Part shown: positions 48,758-58,532 of the stretch, in pieces | Layout of the letters: the number at the start of each line of letters is the position of its first letter | Numbering within the stretch: position 1 is the first letter of the stretch | Assembly (NCBI GenBank): GCA_907163375.1 | Contig: CAJQUW010003607.1 | Span: 186,001 to 250,000, forward strand | Direction of reading: 5' to 3' | DNA: 64,000 nucleotides | From: Prostheceraeus crozeri | Taxonomy: Eukaryota; Platyhelminthes; Polycladida; Euryleptidae | Notes under the pieces: generated by a model | The model's database searches: none | Told to the model about the DNA's origin: nothing | The model's input: only the letters and a program-made list of their open reading frames with translations | Program-made: the position numbers and the translations under genes

Positions 48758-49246
48758 AAAAATTCACTAAACAAACAGTTATCATTTTCTGTTAGAGAGC
48801 ACTATTCTGAGATTTTTAAGACCAAAGCGAAAATATTTCATCGAGGGATTTTGATTTTAGAGCAATTTTTCGTTTTTTCTATATTGAGCTCTGACACAAC
48901 AATACAAGAGGAGCTATCGAAAAAAAATTCACTAAACAAACGGTTGCCATTTTATGTTATAGAAAAATATTCTGAATTTTTTAAGACCAAAATGAACATT
49001 TTTCATCGAGGGATTTCGATTTTATGGTCATTATTTGTTTTTTTATATTATAATTTCCCATAATTAATGGGAAAAATTTCTCATGAAAATACTGAAGAAA
49101 TCACTACGCAAAAGATTGCCATTTTCTGCCATAGAAAAATGAACTGAGTTTTTCAGACCAAAAGAAGCATTATTCATCGAGGAGTTTTGATTTTATGGTT
49201 ATTTTAGGTTTTATATATTGGCTCCAACTCATGGCAAAAAGGATTT
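48758..49246 (+). repeat. Three tandem ~165-172-bp repeats
   Basis: The opening TTCACTAAACAAAC occurs at 48763 and 48928, with a diverged third unit (TCACTACGCAAAAGATTGCC) at 49101. Each unit contains CATCGAGGGATTTTGATTTT-like sequence, or a variant of it, about 70 bases on. Units are imperfect, hence older than the 67-bp array. The 109-codon frame across them is a by-product of the repeat. Confidence 0.85.
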
Positions 49247-49466
49247 CAGTTGTTTCTGAGAGACTGATGATTTCATTTTTACTATACAGTAATCTGGTTT
49301 TAGCATCTGCAATACAGCTTGTACCATATTATATGTGTAGACCTTTTACTTTGTATCAGTTTAATCTATAGGCCTATATATAGGCTACTCCTATTTTTGA
49401 TTAGGCCCACCTAATATACATGTACATGTATTATGCATGTTGCAATTTCTTTCTTATATCATTTTT

Positions 49467-51694
49467 CTATTCTATTCTATTTCGCTTATTGCTCAAAATA
49501 AGCCTAAAGCGGAAACCAACAAAAAAATCAGTGTAGAATACATGAACTATGTATTGATAATATGCAACAATGATCAGATTCAAGTGCTGCAGATTTCTGC
49601 TGTTGTAAGCTCGAACAGCTGCTAGTAGTCTTTCTCCGTAGATCGGATGTCTGTCCGGCACCTTGTAGTTTTGCCATGTTAGGTCGAAGTCGTGATGGAG
49701 CGACTCAGATGTCTGCCCACTATACGGAGCCAAGCCACGCCCCATTCGCTTGCAAAATTGTGGTACATGAAAAAAACACTGCATGTACCTTGGGTGTGAC
49801 AGCAATATGAAGATCAAGATACTTCGTCTTGAAATCGTCCACCAATTCATCCAGATTTGACGAAACAGAATGTCCATAACAAGCTTCAACGACTCTGTTA
49901 AAACTTCGCATTGCCGCAACCAATGGCAAGCACTTCAATGGACATATCGATGCCAGGATATCCACGTTCTTCAGCAATTTTCGGGAAGCATTTCCGCTAA
50001 AACTGCCACCATGTAGTGGATCTCGCTCAACATGGCACTATGCTTGAGCCAGTTGACAGCTCCTGGCCATTTCTCCAGAAGTGTTGCATAGAATTTGTTG
50101 AATGGACCTGTTAGAAGGTGGAGCTCGGGTGGAGGCACCTTCTCCAATACCAGTTCATCATCTCCACCTTGAAGAATTGATGGGTGAACAACGTTGCTAA
50201 AATTCTTCGCTCTACTTTTTACTTTTCCGTCGTCGTAGTAGTTCCAGAAATCCTTTTTCATAGTACCTATCGTTCTCAGTTCACCCAATTCATGCAACCG
50301 TTCCTTTTCACATGAACACCAACAGCAAGGATGTTTGCTCCCACGAGCCATGATCCCAAGTAAGATGTTGCATAGCTTCAGATCGCTAGCAATTGTAAAT
50401 GGTCTTTTCAATTTGTGGAGACCCACAGCGTTCCAGAGCTTCTTGCAATTGGCATAATTTTCTTGTACATTGGGAGTTATTGCCACGTGATGAATATTCG
50501 CTTTACACCTGAATCCTTGAAGTTTGTTGATGTTGAATGCTGATTGTGAATATCAAAGATGGACACACAGATCTTGAGGAACCCTCCCCCTCCATCGATT
50601 CCCACTCTGACCAAAGCATCGTCTACTGGTAGATTTCTTTCAGCGATAACTTTATCAATTAAGGATTGGATGTCGTTGCAGATTGTTGTAGGATATGTTG
50701 CATTTTCAACAATGTTATCTTTTGATAGTTTCACATACGTAATATCCTCATTTTCGAAGAAATCATCCAGTTGGTGATCTTGTTCGAATAGCTTTCTTCT
50801 CAAATTTCTGTCCACACCATCAGAACCCAACGCATTCTCTCGCAAACACCTTCCAAGTTTGTGTGTTTTTTTTACACTAAGGTTCAGGTTCTTTTGAATC
50901 TCACTCATGTTCCTTGCTGTAAGAGCTCCAACAGGAGAATAATCCTGACCACGAATGTCGTCATTGCTTGGTTGTAGGTATAAGGGCGAACGTGAAGAAG
51001 TGGCCAATTGGATTCGGGAGTCATCACTGGATGCATTCATTTGAGATCTTATTACCCTTGACATTGCCTTTTCCATTGCCTGAAAAATAATCGTGTATTA
51101 GGTACAGTTGTATAATGACATGGACATTCTATTGCAAAGATTTTACCTTCGGTGAAGAATTAATTGCCAAGTTCTCTATGTTTGTATTTCTGGTATTTCT
51201 TGTGCAAACGTGACTTTTTCCGGGCATGAGTTCAGATAGGCAGAATAAACAGATACGTATCGCTTTTGGCTTGGAATGATGTGTTTGGAAATTTTCGTCG
51301 TTTAGAGGTCGTCCAACTCTGCGCTTCTTCAATCCTCCATCATGATATATAGTCGACCGGGCTATTTCACAGACCTTACAATCACATGTGCATTCTGTCT
51401 CCTGTTGTGCCCTAAGTCTAGTTCTGGGAGCTTGTGCAGCAACTTTGGAGTGGTCGTAAATTTCTAATGGTATCGTAGACTGCTCTTTCTCCATTTTCAG
51501 TATCGCAGATCGGCAAGTTCCACAGAGAACAGATGGAAGACGACTGTCGACCGGGTCATATCCTTGAAGTACATGCTTCTGGATAAGTTCGTGCAGGGCT
51601 TTCGTTATATTTTGCATTGTCTTGGCCTTGTTAAAACAGATAAGGCAGACGAGTTTTCGGTTTTGCTCATGAGTCCTGACGGGAGGCATTTGAT
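49467..51694 (-). pseudogene. RAG1-like (N-RAG-TP-type) transposase gene, frame-shifted
   Basis: Exon 1 (51689-51147; MPPVRTHEQNRKLVCLICFN) encodes 181 residues with cysteine pairs at C15/C18, C56/C59, C100/C102/C104/C107 and C147/C150 with H160/C162, plus an AT-hook-like KKRRVGRP. The pattern CxxC ... LPSVLCGTC ... CDCKVCEIAR follows the RAG1 N-terminal domain. A 66-bp phase-0 intron (51146-51080, GTAAAA to TTTTTCAG) leads to exon 2. Core blocks appear in RAG1 order: VRVGIDGGGGFLK (Asp at about residue 343), TIASDLKLCNILLGIM then KHPCCWC, VPPPELHLLTGPFNKFYATL, and HVPQFCKRMG then SGQTSESLHHDF (candidate Glu). Three single-base shifts (near 50487, 50020 and 49770, the last in a run of T) break exon 2, but I see no in-frame nonsense substitution. 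A TTTCAG site just before the ATG suggests a 5'-UTR exon. Terminal inverted repeats were not found. Confidence 0.7.
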
Positions 51695-51699
51695 CTGAA

Positions 51700-52850
51700 A
51701 CAATGTATGATAGCCTATACATGTACATGCATTTACAAAATGACCGTTCTGATAAAGTTAGAAGTTAATGTTTCTCTTCTAGCTGTACTCAAAGTTTGTT
51801 TATTTAGGCCCACCTTTTACCACTCTCTGCTTTATTTATTGTAACCTTGACAAAGCCGCAAGGCGAAATATTGGTTATCGTAATAAATCAATTTAGTATC
51901 CGCAGAAGGTTATTTTTTCATCACGCTTCCATTCCGGATACGAGGATCACCTGATTTATTTGGAGTGAATGTGAATGTCTATGAAGGGAGCATCGCAAAA
52001 CAAGATTATGTATGCATTATGTAGGTACTATTTTCTAATTGTTTTTCCTTGCTTGAATGTACTATTTTTTTGCGTGAATGTGCTAATTTTTCTGGTCGGA
52101 CACCGTGACAGGTCTGCTTAAGAGAACTTCAACAACGCCCTTTTTCAGGCCCTCGTAAATTCCCAATTATGTTTGATTGCTCTAATAGCCAAATTGTCAG
52201 ACACTTCTTTGATGTAAAACGATGATAAAAGCTCTCTGTAGAAGATGAATGCAAATGGCTTGCCAATGATTTTGCAATATTTCGAATAATCCAACACATA
52301 GCCTACATGAGTAATGCGATGCTTATGAAAATTGTCCGGAAATTTTTTGTGAAAATACTTCCAAAAAATTGAAACTTTTGGAAATTATCAACTTGCGTGA
52401 TGTGATTTCTACGTTTAGGCCTATACTGCCAGTCGGAGGTAGTTATACACCAATAGGATTGGTCTAAACTTTTTGATTTTATCATTACCAGTATTTAAAT
52501 GACAACGATAGTAGCGATGCGAATCCCGGCCGCGGCTTTTAGAGCATCCTTTGCTGCCAGTAAACCAAATCAGTTATGCCTACTGGCGTATTAAGTGCCA
52601 GTGGGCAGTTCGATTTCTTTGTATGATATTCAATCATTGAAAATTGCTTCTTTTAATTAGGCCTATAAAAACATCAATTGATATCAAGTTGTCTCTAACC
52701 TATGAGATTGATAGCGTCTGATAAAACACATCAAATTGAATCTTGAACTTCCGGTTCTAAGTGTCATCCCTGAAACTCCCTAGAGCTACTTGGAGTGAAA
52801 ACCTCTCATGTGACCTTTTTATGATATTCATGCTCGTTGTTCGCGCAAAC
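51700..52850. other. Intergenic stretch upstream of the RAG1-like gene
   Basis: No recognised gene. At 51846-51890 the string AAGCCGCAAGGCGAAATATT followed by GGTTATCGTAATAAAT resembles the terminal non-coding part of Penelope-like retroelements, but this is too short to call. The upstream exon of the RAG1-like gene, if present, should lie here. Confidence 0.35.
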
Positions 52851-52854
52851 TTTA

Positions 52855-53270
52855 TGTCATCGGAGTTCTGAAGCCAATTTTATCACATGACGATCTATGG
52901 TTTATGCATGAATCTCTCATAGACAGTGTTCTGCTTTTTCGCAGCCCCTCTTTTCAGATTCCTTACCAGAAACTGTTCAACAACAATTTCAAGGATCATT
53001 CGTCGTGCAAGAAGAATGATCTGTTCGAGCCAATGTGGATATGTCGGTTTTCAAATGAGCAACGGTATGAAATCAAGAGACGACGCCAGATTATGAACTT
53101 GTCATCCAAATGTCAGTCAAAAAACCATTTATTCCATCCGATCGATGGTCGTCTTTGGCACCTTTTTCACGGAGTAAATCGACGCAGACAGTGCTTAATT
53201 CCTGTATATGGGATTATCCTCGATAAGAATCTTGATTTTATGTAAATCTCTCATTTTCCCTGCACATGAC
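52855..53270 (+). mobile_element. Decayed LINE reverse-transcriptase C-terminal relic
   Basis: The plus strand encodes VLKPILSHDDLWFMHESLID, then SVLLFRSPSF, matching RILKPILSHDKLILVYKSII of the CR1-type LINEs elsewhere in the window. Further on, GRLWHLFHGVNRRRQCLIP resembles GRLLLPHRTNRRRNSFIP-type C-termini, and RRARRMICSSQC in another frame matches the KRCHRIICSYEC block. Old and frame-shifted. Confidence 0.6.
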
Positions 53271-53938
53271 TGCGCACAAACTGTTATCTGTCTCTGAGAC
53301 CAACTGAAATCCAATGTAGCATATCCATTTTCTCGGCTGTAAGCCTATGTGGAATATCGCAACTTAGTGAATACGGAATGGAGCACGTAGCCTATGTCAT
53401 AGGTAGTATATGGTCCCCTATTGTAAAGGAAAATAATTTCCAGTAAATTTTGAAGTTCAGATTTGACTTCAACGTAGATCTATCATTTCATCTCATTTAT
53501 TTTCCCTACAGCAAGTTCGCTCACCAGTATTCTGACCAGAAGCTTAATTATTCCTATTTTATCTGTAATTTGATAGGCCTAAGTATTTGAGACCGTCTTG
53601 TTAATAAGCCCTAATAGTCTATAAAATGCCTGGTCAATTGAAAAAATGCTAGCATCAGTAACAAAACATTTGTATTTGTGATAATTCTTTCTGTAGTTGA
53701 TGTGAAACATGCATATATGCCATTTTACTATAGAAAGATGTCCTCAGACTTCAGCAAATTAAGCACGAAAATTCCTTGGCAGCCGTAGACGCTGCGCTTC
53801 GCCCTATACAAGGGATCGTCAGTACAGCTCGGAATGGTCCAAACTAGCTTAAAATAACTAGAATGGCTGAACAAGATGAAGGACTTCAAATATTATATAT
53901 AACAATAAAAAGGACTGCTGATAATGATAAATTGACCA

Positions 53939-56900
53939 AGTGCTTAATTTTAAGCATTAATGCTTAATTTTAAGCACTTTTCACACTTTTAGAAAATGGA
54001 TATTATTTAGTATTCATCACACAGAAAACCAGCCGACAACTCCACAACTGTAATCATTACGTTCAAGTATAATACGTCCTAATTTGGAATCCTCTTATCG
54101 GTCTTGCTTTTTGTTTGGCATCACTTTGAACAAAAATATATTTTTGAAAATATCAGAAAATTGTCATTTTGTAAAAGCTATACGGCTTTTTTATTTGACT
54201 GTCTATGAATATTGAATAGCACTGTAATATGTGAAATGCGATGAAAAATTAGAAGAAAGAGGTTATAGAAGCTTTGAGGACTTCAAAATGTGAAAATTTT
54301 CCATTTTTATGCTAATTTTTAACATATTTTGTTCAATGAAAAAATGTTTTATCAACATTATTGTGTTTTAAAGACGCCAAACCGTTGGGATTAGTACAGA
54401 TTGATGGAATGTGTGTTCATAGAAACATGTGTAAGCGCAATTAAAATTGAATACATTTCGTAGCCGCTGTCGCTGGTTAAATATGAGAAGTAAAAGTGCT
54501 TAATTTTAATCACTTTTCTCTTTTTAGATAATATATACCAAAGTGTAGGCACGACACCAAAGTGATAGCTAAACTTGCTATTTTTGATGTGTATGATATG
54601 CTTTCACAATTGTTGCATTATATCGGTTATACCTGGTGGCTATAAACCTATAATTTTCTATAAACTTTCTATAGCGTAGTATCCGGCCTAGTTACCACAA
54701 GGGCTTTTATAACATATTTACCTAAAGATGCTGCATGTTAGTTGTGCTACACAACTTGAATAAATCCTCAGTGATTAGGAAAAGTTATGATTGATAACTC
54801 ACATCATAAATATTATTCTAGTTCACATAGTAATCAGATGATAAAAGTTCTTAATTTTTAGCATTTTTGATAAATGTACTCATACTTCGTTTTTGGTACG
54901 TAAAATGGCTAAGTAACCAGTTTTAGTTAATCAATCTACACCCATGTATCCGAAAAGAAAAACACCTTTTCTTCAGAATATATCTCTGTTTACATATCTG
55001 CGAAATCTCAATCAATGTACCGACAGGTTTACGAGTAGAGTTATTATCAGCCAAATAAATCACGTAATTTGTATAATAGAAGAGTCAGGGAAAGTCTATT
55101 TAAACTCGTTTTTGACGTCGTTTTGGCGGAAGTCCTTCTTGAATATGCTTCGACCAACAGGGGCGAGTTGAGCTTGGTTTGCAGATAGGTTTTTCGCAGA
55201 AGACACATTGAAATGATGTTGTGTTTCGCTCACTTTCAGCATATCCATGTCGGCAAATGTAGCATGGCTTTGGATGAGGCTAATGAGCTGGCCTATGAGA
55301 GCTCTGCATCAGATCTTGAGGAACGTTCAGAGAATCTCTTCTTGTCTCATTTCCAACTTTGATCATAGTAAAATGGAGAAAACTATTTGCTAAATTCATT
55401 TTGAAGTCGGCATGAGTCAATTCAGATTGTCCAGGCTTAAATACATGTACATGTATACGCCAAGAAGGAATTAGTAAAAATGAATCCCAGAACACCATAT
55501 GCCTGGCGTATATACGGTGAGTGTGTTTTGACAACATCTTCGAATCCTAAACCACCGGTTCTGAAGTGATTGAATACATCGATCGAAGAACAATACTTCA
55601 AATATTCCTCGGCTACCTGCGGTCTGGGTATTTCACCGTCATGCTTTGTTTTCCTGGGATTTCCAGCGATCGCAGTAGAGCACGTTGAAATGAACTGCTT
55701 CTTCTTTAAATCCATGAAGCTAACAGCCTGGAGGTCTGTGTCATCAAGTTTCGCGGCATAAGCTATCCATTCCCCTCGCTCGAGTTCTCTCTCATTCAGT
55801 AACTCTTTCGGATAGTTCTTGTGTGCTGTTTTTACCAGCATGATTGAATATAGACCTACTTTCATCTATGCAGTTGAACTCTTGACGGAACCGAACCAAG
55901 AGTCTGCAATCACAGTTCTCCCTGATCCATGATAGTCCTTTGTCAGTCTCAACACTGCGGCTGTGGTATGGCTCCGTATTCTGAAACGTGGTCTTTTTCT
56001 CGCATTCTCTCTTTTTCTTCGTTTAATTCTATCTTAAGAACGATGTTTGACCGCGCGTCCGACATATCCTTGATTTCATTGCCGATCGGTCGCGGTTTGC
56101 GAATAATTTTGACTTTTCCAGTCAGTCCTTTATGGAAAGATTTAACCATGCTTTCGTCCAGACGAAGCCGGTTCCCAGGACTAAGAGCGCATTGGAAGTT
56201 TTCGTTGACGCTGTTGATGAAGTCAATGATTTCTTCATCGGGATCTTCTGCCATCGAAAACTTCAGATATTGCAGCATGATGATTACTCAATCAACGTTT
56301 ATATGAAAGTTATGATGATATCCTAATATAATCATATTTTAACATGAATGAATGAATATATAGTTGATCATTGTGGTTGATAATCGCCCCATATTAATGC
56401 AGTTTTAACTCATATTCAGGTATTTATACACATACAATTTCAAAAGGAACTTGAAATAGGAAATTGCTTAATATTAAGCACTTTTCTCTTTAATCTATGA
56501 TATCAATTTTAGGAAAAACTATTAAGTGTGCATACTTGACTGCTATACACATCATTCGTAAGATATAGGCCTAGGAATTAGCACAATATCAATGGCTTGG
56601 CGGGTTTGCTTCAGTGTCAATTTCTTGCCTCGCCGTTTTCAGACGTGTGAAAAATACCTACATTTTCTGTTAATTATCAAATAAAAATATTGATAGGTTT
56701 CTCAAGCCGTTGCCTGTTATCTTTTATAACAATTCATATCGTTCCTCTTTTGCAGAAAGTGGTCCAGAGTTATTAGCGGTTGTAGTTTTGAAGAAATATG
56801 CTTTCAAAGTGGAGTACTTTAATTTAGGAAAGTGCTTAAAATTAAGCACTTTTGTACCTATCTTTAAAGGCAGATTTCCATCTTCCAACTGCTTGTGAGC

Positions 56901-57208
56901 GCTAGCCGCTTTGGGATATCACCAAACATTACCCAAATAAAAAATCCTAAAAGTTAATCCACCTTGACGGCTTTAGTTGCAGAACTAGATAAAAAATACG
57001 AAATTTTGGCTCCTTGAAAAATTGACTTCTAAAATCAACGTGTTGAAAATTCATAATATCAGTTTCATAAAAACGGTTGCATTACACAAATCGGCTATTT
57101 TGATCATTGTCAACAAAATATTATTATTAACAGGGTCTCTCTAACTAAATAAAGTGGTACAGCTTCTTTTCAAAATGGTTAGAAAAGTGCTTAAAATCAA
57201 GCATTTTC
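53939..57208. repeat. Dispersed palindromic motif, six to seven copies
   Basis: Variants of AGTGCTTAATTTTAAGCACT with a following T run occur at 53939-53983 (two overlapping), 54494-54518, 54845-54868, 56463-56486, 56829-56853 and 57184-57208. None lies inside the transposase remnant. The terminal repeats contain the half site AATTAAGCACG. This arrangement fits internal binding sites of the element's transposase (inference). Confidence 0.8.
55100..56278 (-). pseudogene. piggyBac-like transposase, C-terminal two-thirds
   Basis: The first frame (56278-55949) shows LSPGNRLRLDESMVKSFHKG and IIRKPRPIGNEIKDMSDARS, corresponding to the first catalytic aspartate region of DDE_Tnp_1_7 transposases and the block after it. 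The next frame (55865-55437) has KLDDTDLQAVSFMDLKKKQF, then ISTCST and PRPQVAEEYLKYCSSIDVFN, the conserved piggyBac C-terminal core. A third piece ends at 55100 with KPCYICRHGYAESERNTTSF, then QCVFCEKPICKPSSTRPCW, the zinc domain; an in-frame TAG precedes it. The N-terminal ~200 residues are absent and frames are shifted, so it is inactive. Confidence 0.75.
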
Positions 57209-57401
57209 GTGGTCAAATTATCAATAAACAAACGCAGAGCAGCTTGTTGTGCAGTCCTTCAGCTTATTCATCCATTCTAGATATTTTAAGCTAGTTGGGG
57301 CCATTCCGAGCATTACTGACGAGACCTTGTAGACGGCAAACATTTTGGTCTACGGCTGCCAAGGAATTTTCGTGCTTAATTTGCTCAAGTCTGAGGACAT
57401 C

Positions 57402-58532
57402 CCCTGTGTAAAAAAATGCATCGGTCCATTAATGGCCGATTGCCGTCGCATTGGGTGAGTGTCGATGGTGGACGTCACTGCCGGCTGACAGATGGCAAGG
57501 TGATGGTAAAATTTTCTCTCTTTCTCCCTCTCCTAATTGAAAGAATAATGTCTGTACATCAGTCACAATTACGCAAGAATCCTCTTCACATCTGTGTTCA
57601 CACACCTCTCCACTAGAGTAAATAACCTCGTCAATCGCCTGCCAAACTAATGATACAACCGGCCTTCATTCAATGAGTCACATAACAGAGGATGGGAGCG
57701 GAGAGAAACTGTATACTGCATCGAGGCGTCATTCATTTGCTCCCGGTCTATCGTGCGTGTTTTCACTTTCATCAGTCAGCTCAGCACCAGTGTTAATACA
57801 TGTAGCTACATCGTTCTGCGGTCTTAAGCATGAATTTTCAAAGCTTTTAACGACACCTCCAGTTATTCATTCGTGTTTTGGAGATTTAGAGGATTCTGTC
57901 GTATTTCGACGTTCACAACAAATTTTCGTATTATACCGGCGCTTTTTTTCATTTTGGAAGTAGTTCTCCATCTTCATCGCTACACGTTTTGATTCACATC
58001 TTTCCGACTCTCTCTCCATCTTCGCTGAAAACCATTAAGTTGATGTGATTGATATTATTGCCGAAAAGTCATTTGAAGTGATTTCAAAATGTGATCAAAT
58101 ATTAGAGCTACATACCGCTGCAGTCGAATAAAGCGAGGTGAATCTCCGAAGGAGGATTGGAAAACATGGAAAATATAATGTGAGTTTTTAAGGACTTGTT
58201 CACTGGTCAATTGCGTCATACTACTACAATTAGATCTGCGTAATTTTAAAAATCAGACAACTACAATTTATGATATTCACTTTTCATACATGGAACATGT
58301 AATTCGTGTATTCGCTATAGCTCGCAAATGTGGTAATCGGAAAAAACATTTCTGTCCATCTATACATACCTATGCATCTATACATACCGGAATTATGTAA
58401 CACAGTATGAATTACTAGAATTTGTGTACAGTATGTTAAGAAATCTCTTAAATAATAACAATATATATTCCTCCTATACCTGCGGTCCGTATGCAGTCTT
58501 GCATCAACGATTTTCTTATTCAAGAGGCTGAC
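57402..58532. other. Intergenic stretch, nothing recognised
   Basis: It starts with CCCTGTGTAAAAAAATGCAT and CGGTCCATT, similar to 46469. A plus-strand open frame at 57673-57963 (96 codons) is of unknown nature. No element ends were identified. Confidence 0.35.

Larger units (their letters stand above)
53737..57401 (-). mobile_element. piggyBac-like transposon with ~165-bp inverted ends
   Basis: Long inverted repeats: GATGTCCTCAGACTTCAGC (53737) pairs with GCTCAAGTCTGAGGACATC (ending 57401). Inward, CCTTGGCAGCCGTAGAC, CTCGGAATGG and ACTAGCTTAAAATA also pair, over roughly 165 bases. TTAA sits 22 bases inside each outer edge (53759-53762 and 57376-57379), so the piggyBac borders may be 53763-57375. 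A transposase remnant lies at 55100-56278. A palindromic AGTGCTTAATTTTAAGCACT motif recurs on both sides of it. There is no clear duplication outside the outer edges. Confidence 0.75.

Noticed and set aside
48734-49063. 109-codon frame with internal repeat
   Set aside because: The apparent protein repeat is the tandem DNA repeat; the third unit does not keep the frame.
51846-51890. Possible Penelope-like terminal fragment
   Set aside because: Only a short resemblance; no coding part next to it, so not called as an element.
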